From Gigantopelta aegis (taxonomy: Eukaryota; Mollusca; Gastropoda; Neomphalida; Peltospiridae): a stretch of DNA of 64,000 nucleotides. The notes below the pieces were generated by a model. It made no database searches, had not been told where the DNA came from, and worked only from the letters and a program-made list of their open reading frames with translations. Positions 12,101 to 22,949 of this stretch are shown here, in pieces; the first letter of the stretch is position 1; every line of letters starts with the position of its first letter. The stretch spans positions 50,299,513-50,363,512 of the forward strand of contig NC_054706.1 in NCBI RefSeq assembly GCF_016097555.1. The letters are read 5' to 3'. Position numbers and translations under genes: made by a program.

Positions 12101-15100
12101 GGATTTTTTTGATGGGGAGTTTATAAAAAAAAAATGGGGCATGGTTTTTTGGGGGGTAATATAAAGAAATTAAAAAACAAAAAAATATTTTAAAAAATAA
12201 AATAAAAAATAAAAAATTAAAATCTGCGTTTTTTGTCTTGTCTTTTTGTTTTTCACAGCCGACGTGTAATGTGAATGAAATAAACAACAATATTTTGGAG
12301 GAACCTATACCCAGTACTAGTACAGAAACTAACACGACTGAAGTGAACCCTTCTGTTAACAAATTTTACAATTTATATACTTTATCTTTGAATATTTCTA
12401 GTGAAATTAAAGCTATAGAATTTTCGCAAATATTAGGTTTACTTCCAACTAAAGTTAAATGTCCTAACTGTAAAAATAAGTTAACAAAATTATTGTGTAT
12501 AAAGCAGAAAAATCATAATTACCCAATGACCGATTCCAATGTAATCGCAAAATATGCAAGAACAAGGGTAAGAATCAAGTGCAACTGAGAAAAGGCACGT
12601 GGTTTCAGGCGTCTAATATCTCCATTAGACGCAGTCTATTAATTCTGTATTGTTTCGCCAAGAAAGAATCCATTGAGGACACTCAGATAGAAACAACTAT
12701 TCCTGAGGAAGAGTTAAAAGGGAAACATAAAACTACTTCATGTGAAACTGTGGTGGATTATTTCAATTACTGTCGAGAACTTATTGCTAAACAGTTGGAA
12801 TCTAATGCTCACGATATAATTGGAGGAGACGGATGCACCGTCGAGATAGACGAGTGTAAATTTGGTAAACGAAAATACCACCGTGGGAGATGTGTTGATG
12901 GGCAGTGGGTATTTGGCGGCATTTGTCGTGAGACTCGAAAATTCTTTCTTGTGCCTGTTGCCAAACGAGATGCAAATACCTTATTGCCACTAATAAAAAA
13001 ACATATAAAGCCAAATACTCGAATAATTTCGGACTTATGGGCTGCCTATAACAGAATCAGTGAGCTTGGACTTGGATATATACACGAGACGGTAAACCAT
13101 TCCGAGAATTTTGTGGATCCCACATCTAACGCATGTACAAATCTCATCGAGAATAGACTGTGATGTGTTAAACGCCAGTTACCTAGTACGCACAGAACTC
13201 GTGGCAATTTTGCGCTTCATTTGTGCGAATATATGTGGAGATCACAGTTCTCAAAGAAAGAAATATTTGTGGAGCTCTTAAAATCCATCACCAAAGAATA
13301 CACCTTTTAATCGTGAGTATGCTTGTAGAATATAGTATTTTCAGTTTTGACAGCAATGGCCGAAATACTTGTGCTGGTCCGTTACTTCGCTTGATTTTTT
13401 CCATTCATAATACACAATTTGTTTGTAAGATGTTTGTTATCATACTTACCTGATATAGTTAGTTTATTACATTCAAATACTTGAAAATAAAGCTATTAAC
13501 ATTTTAATGTGAGGTTCCTTGTTCGCGATTGGCTGGATTGGATCAGTGAGAATGCTTGATCCTTAGTACAAGAACTGCTCCTACTTCTACGTGCACCTAA
13601 TGGTAGCACTATACCAATTAATTTCCGGCTGGATCGAAGTTCGAGGTGCACACTTTTGATAGAGAACTTAACACCACAAGTCCTGCGATTGGTTATAAAT
13701 GTGAGAGTGTTGGTTGTAAAAAAAATTAGTTTCATCTGGGCTAAAAATGTATACAATTTTAATTCATCTAGTACCACCGTGTCAAGTAGCCTTGTGCTTG
13801 GAACATGTATGGGGTACATGTAAAAAAAAGTACTAAAATTTTGTGCGAAACTAGGGGTGTTGTAAAAACATCTGGTTATACCGAAAATGAGCCATGAAAG
13901 GTACCATTTTCTGCAGTTAATACTTTGAGGTAGGGGTTGTAGTACTGATATTTATGGGTCATAGTTTGGGCATATAGTGTTTTTAAACACAAACGTTAAC
14001 ATGGTCGCCTATGGGATTTGAATTGGTATAGTCCAACCTATACCGTGATGATGTGTTTTGTCACTAAGACTGCGTTGTTTTTATAGTAATTTCCTCCTTG
14101 TTTCTGTCACTATGACCGAGTTGTTTTCATTGTAATTTCCTCCTAGCTACTTTAACTACGACTGAGTAGTTCTCATAAAAGCTTTATTCTGTATGTTTAG
14201 ATCACAGTTTGTCAGTCATTATTGAATCATGGATTCGCCAGGTGGCAAAAAGCGTAAAAGGAAAAGTGATGGTGATATTTAAGCGGATTACAGTTCCGAA
14301 AGTAACTTTTACCCCTGGTGTTGTTGTACGTTGCAACAAAAAGGGTTGGATGAATGAAGAAGAAATGTCTGTTTGGACACAAAGTGTTTGGAAAAAGCGG
14401 TCAGGGTAATTTTTTAGTCAGGCAAAGTGCCTTCTAGTTATGGATAGCATGTCAGCTCATAAACTTGAAAGTGTCAAAAGTTAACTGAAAACGCTGAATA
14501 CTCATATAGCGATAATTCCAGGAGGATTAACAAAAAAATTACAGCCACTAGATTTGACGGTGAACCATGTATTCAAGGTTAAAGTACGAGAGCAATGGGA
14601 AGCTTGGATGTCTGAAGGACTGCACACGTACACAAAAACGGGACGCATGCGCAGAGCTTCTTATGTCGAAGTTGTGAATTGGGTGCTGAAGGCATGGGAG
14701 TCTGTTGATAGAAAGATAATTATTAAAGCATTCCATACAGCTGGAATATTAGAAGCATCAGAACCTTGTGATAGTGATAGCAGTGATGACGATATTCCCC
14801 TGTCCACCATAGCAGGTCGCTTAGAAGAAACTCAGTTGCAGATTTTCGATAGTGAATCGGAAGACTCCGAATTCGACGGATGGGACTGAACTGTCACTGT
14901 GTTTTATGTTTAACACCGTTAATTATGTTTTTGCATACCGGTACTATTAATTACTTTTATGATTTTGTCTTATCATCCCGCATGTTTATTAACAAAATAA
15001 AACGAATAATGATCACATAGTCCGCACCGCCAGATAGTCCGCAGGAGGCATTTTTTGATGTTTTAAATCGCATAGCCCGCGGGCAATACGCAGAAAATTA

Positions 15101-18100
15101 CGGTACTATATATAAACCACATACATGTACACTATAGAGCCCCCTCCCCACCCCCTTTCACATATCATTCATAAGGGCCTGTAAACAGGAATAAAAATGA
15201 GGGATGCACTAACCAGGATTGAACTTGTCAGCACAGTCCCAGAAACCACCATGTTTGCAGCGTGTATTGTATCCCCACCGATCATTGACAATAATTTTGT
15301 CCTTTACTGGGCTGTCGAATTAAAAACAGACTGATTAGTCAAACATGATAACCAAAAGCAATCCTAAGTTAATCGATATATGTTATAAACATTTTCAAAA
15401 GTGTACAAAGAATACTCTTCTCGTTTTTTTACTACCCTCACCCTACTAAAGGTATACATCAAAAATGTTTTTGTAAAGGATATTGTTCGCTTTTTTTTTC
15501 AATGTGTATGCTGGAAATAACCTCTTTTCCCTTCCCCCTCAACCCAGTGTACCATTAGTGTGTTCCTCGCAATGTTGATAATACTGAATGGCGCTTAAAC
15601 ACAAAAATAGGTTATCTTGTAATACCTGGGCCCGTACTTATAAAACTTTTAGTCTCTCAAATGACGTCACTCGCATGCAATTTGTATGGCGTTGTCATGA
15701 CATTCGTGTCTCAGTCTCGAGCCTAGACTCTAAAAGTTTTATAAGCTCCAGGCCAGGTGCCATTAAAATGGTCAGTTATTTATAACAGAGACAGAGAGAG
15801 AGAGACGGAGAGAAACCAAAGCTTCAATTCTTTTTATTTTGCCTATATATTTCAATACTTTGTCAGTTAGTTGTAAATAATAGTTTAGATCAAAGTGATA
15901 AGAACACAAATTGTGTGAACTTCCTTTTAAACAATAAGAAATCACCTTTCATTATAGAGCCAGGCCAAGAAGATTGTAGAGTTCCAATACCAGTCTGGAC
16001 CCATCCAGTCCCCATCAGACCACAAAAGATCAGGCTCGTACTTGTTGACCAGCTCATACAGCTCGGGGAGAGTCTTTCTCTGTGAAATAAACATCATACC
16101 GGTTACCACATATGATACTGATTGACAAGTTCATACAGCTCGGGGAGTCTTTCTCTGTGAAATAAACATCATACCGGTTACCACATATGATACTGATTGA
16201 CCAGTTCATACAGCTCGGGGAGAATCTTTCTCTGTGAAATAAACATCATACCGGTTACCACATATGATACTGATTGACAAGTTCATACAGCTCGGGGAGA
16301 GTCTTTCTCTGTGAAATAAACATCATACCGGTTACCACATATGATACTGATTGACAAGTTCATACAGCTCGGGGAGAGTCTTTCTCTGTGAAATAAACAT
16401 CATACCGGTTACCACATATGATACTGATTGACAAGTTCATACAGCTCGGGGAGTCTTTCTCTGTGAAATAAACAACATACCGGTTACCACATATAATACT
16501 GATTGGTAATTTGATTTACTAGAAAGTTTCAAAATAATATATTTTATGAAGAACATATATCACCAGCTTAGTACAATTCGTCATTAAAATTTTATATATG
16601 CCAGTAAACCGTGATAATAAACAAAAGGTGGTCTTAATTAGCCAAACATAAAAACATTGTCCTGTGTCATTTTAAACATTATTAATTTTGTACAATGCAT
16701 GAATATTAATTTTGTACAATGCATGAATATTAATTTAATTTTAATATGGTTTTAGCTCTTGATTAGCTAAAACAAAATGTCTCTTTACTACTTGTTTTTA
16801 GACTTAAAACTTACTTCATCAGTGCATTATCTGTTTTTAAAAGAAACTATATATCTTCTATCTAATATTTTGTTCAGGACTTGAGTCCTATCGTGTTTTC
16901 AAACATAATAAACCTTACTTCATTGAAGTTTATGGTTTGTTAAAATCAATCTGTATCCTACCATAACAAAGTCATTCGTCTGAAATTTGTTTGCCGTGTC
17001 CTGCAGGAACAACGGGTTGAACCACTCGTACAGACAATGGTACACACCAAAGTGAATGTTGGTTCGATTTCGAATGGCAGAAGCCAATTCACCTGTAAAT
17101 AAACACAATCTTCTAAAAGCACTGACTAGTCTACATCTGGCTAAAGCATAAACAATTGTTGTTTTCTTTTATTTAGAATACTTGTTTCATCATCAGGGCC
17201 GTACCCTGATCAAATCCTGGGGGAGACACTACTTTTTATAAACAAATGAAACACTATACAAATTAAACCCTGAGATGTGTATACATACTATTTTCTGGAG
17301 TAAAAAAAAAGGTGAGATTCTCAGGGGGCATCTCCCCCCTCCCCCCCGAGGATACGGCCCTGATCATTGATCATCAGTTAGGCCACAATCAGCTTGAAAA
17401 ACGTATAGTATGGGATAGTCAAACATAATTCAATATAATAGGAACAGTGTATCGTTATTATAACAATAGTAATGAGTGGCAAAGCTAAAATCAGTTGGTG
17501 TGTGTGTGTGTGTGTGTAATATATAATGTATGTGGGCATATGTGGATGTTGATGTTTGTACATACGCAAGGTTGCGTAGTTTTGTATGTATAAATGTATG
17601 CACATAATTTAAGTTGTGTAACAGTGGGTGCGTACACACAAGTTCGCATGATATATTTTATTAATTTAATATAATCGATATCAGTATATGGTTTGGGAAC
17701 AACAACAAAAAGACATATGTGATAAAAACATCATTTATGCCACCAACATTTCTTTATTTAAATAGCAGTTGCTACTCGTTGTTGCTTATTCGTTCATTTA
17801 TTTTTTCATCCATCCTTCGTTTATTTATTTGGATCGCCGTTTCATATTTAAATTTGATCTACCTATTACCAGTTAACTGACATATCATTATTTTTATGAT
17901 TTAGTTTATGCATATAACTATATGTTAGATGCAGTTTATATGATATTCTATTTTTAAGTAATGGTTCCGAACCTACGAGATCCCGTTTAGGGCCCACATC
18001 CATAGCGTTCCAATTCCAGGAGTATTTGGATGGCCAACTTGTGAAACCTTCTACATGCTTGGTCACCTGAACAACGTACCTGTTAATAACAAACGAATTA

Positions 18101-18986
18101 CAAATGTATGTGTTAACTTGTTAGATTAAAACAAAATATGGCCTAGCGTACATTAAAGAGACAGACCCTAGTTTTAAACACTAAGGCATAATGTTCACTA
18201 GACCCTAGTTTTAAACACTAAGGCATAATGTTCACTAGACCCTAGTTTTAAACACTAAGGCATAATGTTCACTAGACCCTAGTTTTAACCACTAAGGCAT
18301 AATGTTCACTAGACCCTAGTTTTAAAACACTAAGGCATAATGTTCACTAGACTAGTTTAAAACACTAAGGCATAATGTTCACTAGACTAGTTTAAAACAC
18401 TAAGGCATAATGTTCACTAGACTAGTTTTAAACACTAAGGCATAATGTTCACTAGACTAGTTTCAACCCGTAACAATCATAATAATTTACAAACATGTAA
18501 CAAATTTGTATACAACAGAATGAAACAAGAGTCTGTGACGTTGAAATACCCTTAAAATAGACTAAAACGCCACTCCATAACAGTTACTTCTCAGACGTAC
18601 GTGCGTTTTTTAAAATATGAAAAATGCATTTTGTGGTATTAGAGACACTTCGGTTCTACGGGAATTGATAATTTAAAGAATAAAATATAAGTAATGTTTG
18701 ATTTCACTCGGTGATTATAAACGGCTCTAATAGTGAAAAATATGCCTTGGTGTTTAAAAACTAGGGTATGTCGCTTTAAAACCTACGTTAATGGGAGCAA
18801 GAACCGGGATGTGAACCCAGTAGCCTGCCTACCAGCCTTACATTATATGAATTGAAAAAAACAAAAAACAAACTAACATACCATCGATATTTTATTATAT
18901 GATCAGTCGCCTTTGTAGATACCATATGGCGGTAACTAGAGGAGGAATAGGGAATAAAAAACCCCAGAATCACACCATACACACCA

Positions 18987-19069
<83 letters not shown>

Positions 19070-19110
19070 TCAGACAGACTAAGATAGTGAGAGGAGAGAG
19101 AGTCAGATTT

Positions 19111-19174
<64 letters not shown>

Positions 19175-19789
19175 GATAGTCAGACAGACTAAGATAGTGA
19201 GAGGAGAGAAAGGCAGATTTAAAGAGAGAGAGAGGAGACAGACAGACTAAAATAGTGAGAGAGGAGAGAGGCAGACTTAGATAGAGAGAGACAGACAGAG
19301 AGAGACGGAGAGAGAGGCAGACAGACAGACACAGAGAGAGAGAGACAGACAAAGAGAGAGAGACAGACAGAGAGAGAGACAGACAGACAGAGGGAGACAG
19401 AAAGAGAGAGACACACAGACAGAGAGACAGACAGATACAAACCGAGCTCCAGCAGCTTGAAAAAGATCTGCCCACTTATTGGGATCATAGAACTCTGTCT
19501 GGAACATGGGAGCGAAGTCTGCATACGTGAAGTCGGGTCTGTAGTTCTGTTTCATGAAGTTTACGACACTTGGCTCCCCATCCTTCCATCGTTTCCAAAA
19601 CCATTCTGAATAGAAACTGGGGACAGAAAACACCCCCCAGTGAAGAAAGATTCCTATCTTTGCCTCGTCGTACCAAGATGGCAGCGGTCTGGAATCGAGA
19701 GATTCCCAGTTCGGTTCATAATGAATAGACTGGCATACTGATAATATTAGTAAAAAGACAATTAAAGGACGAGACATTTGGCCGTACAT
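5599..19789 (-). CDS. Alpha-L-fucosidase (GH29), copy A, eight exons
   Basis: Predicted secreted or lysosomal glycosidase that removes alpha-linked L-fucose from glycans. Exons are 19789-19443, 18079-17973, 17092-16962, 16079-15946, 15311-15214, 8880-8748, 6977-6807 and 5854-5599. All introns are GT-AG, and the exons sum to 1377 nt (458 residues, close to the 466 of human FUCA1). A hydrophobic signal peptide (about residues 7-20) precedes the catalytic barrel. Recognisable motifs are FLHWG (His50), SEWFW, WSDGDW with the presumed nucleophile Asp217, NDRWG and GPTSYG, followed by a C-terminal beta domain ending in TGLKNA. The usual KHHEGF motif reads KHVEGF (Val125), which removes a conserved active-site histidine. 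The exon 1 donor (GTTTGT) is weak and abuts a long TC-rich repeat. The family call is very secure; full catalytic activity is not. Confidence 0.95.
6079..6159. repeat. (CT)n microsatellite
   Basis: About 80 bp of uninterrupted CT dinucleotides in intron 7 of fucosidase A. Upstream (about 5930-6050) lies a decayed SINE fragment with the family A words GTATGTACTGTCCTGTCTATG. Confidence 0.95.
6436..6624. mobile_element. Possible MITE in fucosidase A intron 7
   Basis: Begins near GACGGATCTAGGGG and ends near CTGGATCCGCC, an imperfect inverted pair enclosing a C-rich stretch. The ends are short and no target duplication is clear, so this is tentative. Confidence 0.35.
7427..7525. mobile_element. 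Palindromic element a, 99 bp
   Basis: Near-perfect hairpin. The 30-bp ends begin CCAGGGYCCC, then RTTCCACRAAGCGATCTTAG on both arms with three differences. First of three adjacent palindromes in fucosidase A intron 6. Confidence 0.75.
7520..7637. mobile_element. Palindromic element b, 118 bp
   Basis: Arms share CCC-GGCTCC, TATTCATAAAC and TACTTAAGTCA with few differences. It overlaps its neighbours by the CCTGG junction. The core sequence differs from elements a and c. Confidence 0.75.
7633..7903. mobile_element. Palindromic element c, 271 bp
   Basis: The left arm has GGGCCCTATTTCACAAAA; the right arm on the other strand has GGGCCAAAGTTCACAAAA. Further inward, GTAAG and TTTACG words are also inverted. 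The interior is longer and unlike elements a and b. Confidence 0.65.
8196..8555. mobile_element. TTAA-flanked MITE, 360 bp
   Basis: Ends read AGGGAC inward on the left and AGGTAC inward on the right, with a looser TTTGCA match further in. TTAA flanks both sides (8192-8195 and 8556-8559), the target choice of Kolobok and piggyBac elements. No coding capacity. Confidence 0.6.
9615..9910 (+). mobile_element. SINE, family A (tRNA-headed)
   Basis: Complete copy with A-box-like TTAGTGGTATAGCGCTCG, B-box-like GGATCGATTCC, body and a TTCC-rich tail. A 10-bp target duplication TTCCTCAAGA lies at 9605-9614 and 9911-9920. Confidence 0.9.
10325..10520 (+). repeat. Dispersed repeat B, partial copy
   Basis: Contains TTTTAACGTGCACA, AACAAGCTGTTGTAGCACAC and the GGAAAGGTTTGGGG region shared with 10912-11210, 37563-37825 and 49072-49208. 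Family unknown. Confidence 0.6.
10912..11210 (+). repeat. Dispersed repeat B, longest copy
   Basis: Runs from AGGGTTTTACGTGCACATTC through GGTAGCAGGCGGGTGGGGG to GCCAAAGAGAAAGTGGTGCG. It matches three other places in the window. No pol III head, open frame or inverted ends could be recognised. Confidence 0.75.
12259..13310 (+). pseudogene. Merlin (IS1016/IS1595-type) transposase, broken
   Basis: DDE transposase of the Merlin superfamily. An acceptor-like TTTCACAG precedes 12259. A zinc-ribbon half (CPNC, then RIKC) leads, after a change of frame near 12580, into KGTWF, then [17 protein letters not shown] (first Asp), [26 protein letters not shown] (second Asp), [11 protein letters not shown] and the IENR Glu. 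An in-frame TGA stands where family members have Trp just after that Glu. The last exon-like stretch, [13 protein letters not shown] to KEYTF, stays readable to 13310. At least two breaks, so not functional as it stands. It lies inside the pogo element; its own ends were not found. Confidence 0.85.
14229..14889 (+). pseudogene. pogo/Tigger transposase, internally deleted
   Basis: The ATG at 14229 opens a basic N-terminus ([12 protein letters not shown]) that runs straight into the middle of a DDE domain in another frame ([28 protein letters not shown]). This implies loss of the DNA-binding and early catalytic parts. Further on are [10 protein letters not shown] with a catalytic Asp, [15 protein letters not shown] and the C-terminal [11 protein letters not shown] to [11 protein letters not shown] block, then an acidic Ser/Asp tail ending at 14889. 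Several breaks. The motif order is that of Tigger/pogo DDE_1 transposases. Confidence 0.88.
15624..15758. mobile_element. Palindromic element d, 135 bp
   Basis: Arms begin ACCTGG and share CTTATAAAACTTTTAG on both strands. Same style of GGCC-rich ends as elements a-c, but a different core. Confidence 0.65.
16040..16500 (-). repeat. Minisatellite of 75-78 bp carrying the exon 4 splice acceptor
   Basis: Six units. Each contains, on the gene strand, TTATTTCACAG followed by AGAAAGA-TCTCCCCGAGC. The unit at the true boundary (acceptor at 16080) is one of them; five more lie upstream in intron 3 of fucosidase A. The array therefore repeats the 3' splice site plus about 45 nt of exon 4. Confidence 0.9.
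17194..17362. mobile_element. 169-bp MITE, hAT-like termini
   Basis: Ends CAGGGCCGTA on both strands, flanked by ATCAT (17189-17193 and 17363-17367). Interior is C-rich at the right. Sits in intron 2 of fucosidase A. Confidence 0.6.
18157..18775. mobile_element. TTAA-flanked MITE with amplified terminal repeat, 619 bp
   Basis: Inverted ends of about 38 bp: AGAGACAGACCCTAGTTTT on the left and AGCGACATACCCTAGTTTT on the right, both continuing into AAACAC-AAGGCAT. TTAA flanks at 18153-18156 and 18776-18779. Most of the left half is the tandem array listed separately. In intron 1 of fucosidase A. Confidence 0.75.
18168..18462. repeat. Tandem repeat of about 37 bp, 8 units
   Basis: Units read CCTAGTTTTAAACACTAAGG then CATAATGTTCACTAGA; later units are shortened. 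The unit is the inner part of the MITE's own terminal repeat. Confidence 0.9.
18987..19442. repeat. (GA)n and GACA-rich low-complexity tract
   Basis: Long GA runs broken by AGACAGAC and TAGTGAGAG words, reaching the exon 1 donor of fucosidase A. On the gene strand it is TC-rich and stays open for tens of codons, creating artefactual reading frames. Confidence 0.95.
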
Positions 19790-20201
19790 CTTCGTATTAA
19801 CATGGACACATATTCAGATCGGTTACATTACCGTTTACGTTATCACTTTATCTGTATGTACTTACGAAAAGATAAAATAATCTTGTACACACTTGGACTA
19901 TGTATCCCCTTTATTTGGCGTTAGACACGTGCATCATTATGTTTACTTAGTAAGCTTAAAAATAATGACATGATTTGTTTCAGATAGTCGAAACTGAGAA
20001 CATCGACATAGGAATTGCGGCGGGGAGTAGGGGTGGACAATATCCCAAATCAAGACCCAAAGCATATGAACCGAAAACATTTACACTACCATAACGTCAC
20101 GTAATGTTCTTGATTTTGAAATTTCTAGATACAGATGGCCGCATAATAAGGTTTTTTCCTGAAACAATTACCCGTTGTACCATCCCCTCTCCCTCCATGC
20201 G

Positions 20202-20205
<4 letters not shown>
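19790..20205. promoter_or_regulatory. 5' flank of fucosidase A, candidate shared promoter region
   Basis: Unique sequence upstream of the copy A start codon and preserved in both assembled versions (24214-24546). In the inferred insertion-free arrangement it would lie between two divergent start codons about 1.3 kb apart. No convincing TATA box can be named, so this rests on gene arrangement only. Confidence 0.35.

Positions 20206-20282
<77 letters not shown>
20206..20282. repeat. (CT)n microsatellite
   Basis: Present in both assembled versions (the other at 25027-25113, with two interruptions). Confidence 0.95.
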
Positions 20283-20285
<3 letters not shown>

Positions 20286-20472
20286 GTTCGATTGATGCGC
20301 GGTCGGTTTGAGATCGATCAACGTCATTGGGCCCATTGGGCTATTTCTCGCTCCATCCAGTGCACCACCGCGACTGGTACATCAAATGCCATGGTATGTG
20401 CTATCCTGTCTATGGGATGGTGCATATAAAAGATCCCTTGCTGCTAATCGAAAAGAGTAGCCCAGATATCCA
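20283..20472 (+). mobile_element. SINE, family A, 3'-truncated
   Basis: Keeps GATGCGCGGTCGGTTTGAG, GGGCCCATTGGGCTATTTCT and AAAAGATCCCTTGCTGCTAA but lacks the tail. Also present in the second version at 25114-25302. Confidence 0.8.
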
Positions 20473-21189
20473 GAAATATATTTATGTTAAAATATATAAG
20501 TACCATATATTTTGGCAAGTATCTGTACATAAAGAGAGTTTTGCCAGTAGATGCCGTGACAGTCATGTGACTTCAATAACAAAATAGCAGTACAGTTGAG
20601 AACAGACAAAAATAGTTTTTAAAAATAAGTTTTCTTTCAAATAACAGTTTTCGAAAATCATAGAAAAAAGGTATTAAGAAATGCAGTGTTTATAACTGTG
20701 TTAAATTCGATCTTGCTTTCTTTGCTCGTTTTAACCTTATTTTTACGAACATTTCTGTGAATGTGAAAGACATTTGTTTACTTGGAACGTGGTAACTTCG
20801 AACTTCGGTAACTTCGGCCTAGTAACTTCGGACCCGAGTAATCTCGGCCCCAGGTAATTTCGGACCGGTAATCTCGGCCTCCGTATTAATGAACGCAACT
20901 TATATCTGGGTTATACGCAAACGAAACTTTGTTGTTAAACAACCTGATATTATTATATATAATATATATATATTTTAAGATGAATTTTTTTTATTTAATT
21001 AAACATTGTTATATATTCATTGTACATTTTGTTGTGTATATTTTGTTTATTAACTTTTAAACATTTCATTTATTCTGCTCATACCCCGTCCCCTTCTTAA
21101 TATGGTTTGATTTGGTAGGTGTTCCTGATTTTAATCAGATGTTATGCCCACATTAAGCATGTTTGAATCCTTGGCATATAAGCATTTTA

Positions 21190-22013
21190 ATACCTATCAA
21201 ACAATCCGAATTTAGCCATTGGTGAAAATGCATTGAGAGGCCATTTAGTGTATGTGAACTGTAATTTAAAAGCCCTGTTTGAATAAAGAAAGAAGAAAGA
21301 CATGTTTTATTTAACGACGCACTCAACACATTTTATTTACGGTTATACGGCGTCAGACAAATGGTTAAGGACCACATAGATTTTGAGAGGAAACCCGCTG
21401 TCGTCACTACATGGGCTACTCTTCCGATTAGCAGCAAGGGATCTTCCCACAGGCAGGATAGCACAAACCATGGCCTTTGTTAACCAGTTATGGATCACTG
21501 GTCGGTGCAAGTGGTTTACACCTACCCATTGAGCCTTGCGGAGCACTCACTCAGGGTTTGGAGTCGGTATCTGGATTAAAAATCCCATGCCTCGACTGGG
21601 ATCCGAACCCAGTACCTATCAGCCTGTAGACCTATGGCCTACCACGACGCCACCGAGGCCGGTCCCTGTTTGAATATGTCGGCAATACCTGGATCACGAG
21701 CGCTGTTTGGCCACCATCATCTTGGAGCGTCTACGGACTCAGTATCCGTACAAATAATGATGTTGAAGGGTGGCACAACAGACTAAATAAACGTGGTCGC
21801 CCACATATGCCATTTTATATGCTGATTACCCTGCTTGGTATCCTTGCAAGTTTGATTGGTGAGCGAGTGGATTGATGGAAACGTCACCAAAAAAAAAAAT
21901 ACCGGGATCTTCAAAGAAAAATCTTTAAGTACTGGGGAGAATATGTGGAAGGTTCACGTAGTGCGCTGCAGCTTCTACGTTCATGTTCCAAATTAAATGG
22001 ACCCGTTCAGTAG
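21190..22013 (+). pseudogene. MULE transposase, C-terminal remnant
   Basis: Reads NALRGHLVYVNCNLKALFE before a SINE insertion and continues after it with YVGNTWITSAVWPPSSWSVY and IRTNNDVEGWHNRLNKRG, then FYMLITLLG. The WPP-WSV and TNNDVEGWH pattern is typical of the C-terminal part of animal MULE transposases. At least one further in-frame stop follows GERVD. The catalytic N-terminal two thirds are absent. Not functional. Confidence 0.8.
21286..21663 (-). mobile_element. SINE, family D, inside MULE-1
   Basis: Minus-strand head GGCCTCGGTGGCGTCGTGG with a B-box-like GGGTTCGGATCCC. The tail reads TTTATTTAACGACGCACTCA on the plus strand. A 13-bp target duplication CCCTGTTTGAATA lies at 21273-21285 and 21664-21676. 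Confidence 0.92.
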
Positions 22014-22224
22014 AATGAGACATGTGGTCTACAATTCTCTGACATCTGTGAACTTTCAGTTTACTTTTAGAAACTGTATGCCTAGATTACTGATTAATAA
22101 AAATAGTGCTTAATCGTTTATATAATATTTGATGTTATCACAAATTGTTTTAGTTTATTGATGTAAGCATATACATTTTAAAAAACGCAACATTTATTTA
22201 TTCAGGATTTTACTTTTACGTTTG

Positions 22225-22228
<4 letters not shown>

Positions 22229-22278
<50 letters not shown>

Positions 22279-22304
22279 GTTTGGAATATATTTATATATA
22301 TATA

Positions 22305-22335
<31 letters not shown>

Positions 22336-22384
22336 ATATATATAGATATAGATATATATAGATATATATACACACACACACACA
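22229..22384. repeat. (TA)n, (GATA)n and (CA)n microsatellite
   Basis: Compound TA, TAGATA and CACA runs within MULE-1. Confidence 0.95.
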
Positions 22385-22689
22385 TACTAGTAGTTGGTTA
22401 GTATATATTTTGTATTCACGACGCGTAAAGTATGATGATAATTGTCCCTCAGATATATCTAGAGTATGTACTATTAAACTGGATTTTAAATACAACTGGT
22501 AAAAACTGTCTTAACAAAATATTTTAAAATGTTTAGAAAATAAAGATATATATGAAATTGAAACTTCTTGTTTTATTTACTAGAAATAAAATATATGTAC
22601 AACTAGGTATATGTCCCATACTTTTGGAGAAATATGCGTATTGAAATGAACGTTTGAACTGCATATGCCATAAAATGAAAAAACGTATT

Positions 22690-22949
22690 TCATTTCAACT
22701 ATGTTCGTGCTTATATTCAATTAAGGTTCAAGCACACTTGTTATGGCACACACCTCAGTGGTTAATTGTTAATAGATATATGTTATTGAGAGTGTTAATG
22801 AGAAAAAAGGAGGGTGTAGTGGCCTTACATCTACCCGTTGTGCCCTTAAGAACTCACTCTGGGCTGGAGCCGGTACCGGGATGCAAACCCTGTACCTGTC
22901 ATCCTTGTAAGACAGACGTTTGCTTAGGCACTGCGCCGTCGAGACCAGT
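22690..22949 (-). mobile_element. SINE, family C, inside MULE-1
   Basis: Shares AATTAAGGTTCAAGCA, GGGTGTAGTGGCCTTACA and GGAGCCGGTACCGGG with the copy at 605-880. The tRNA-like head at the right end is worn. Confidence 0.75.

Larger units (their letters stand above)
10719..15103 (+). mobile_element. pogo/Tigger DNA transposon, decayed, 4.4 kb
   Basis: Ends are inverted: CCGTAATTT-CTGCGTATTGCCCGC at the left, and the same motif with TTTTC inverted at the right. TA flanks both sides (10717-10718 and 15104-15105). The transposase remnant lies at 14229-14889. Repeat B and a Merlin transposase sit inside the left part, so this is a nested composite in fucosidase A intron 5. Confidence 0.85.

Noticed and set aside
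12802-13014. Minus-strand open frame
   Set aside because: Shadow of the Merlin transposase on the plus strand.
18936-19475. Ser/Leu/Cys-rich open frames on the minus strand
   Set aside because: Translation of the TC-rich microsatellite beyond the exon 1 donor; not coding.
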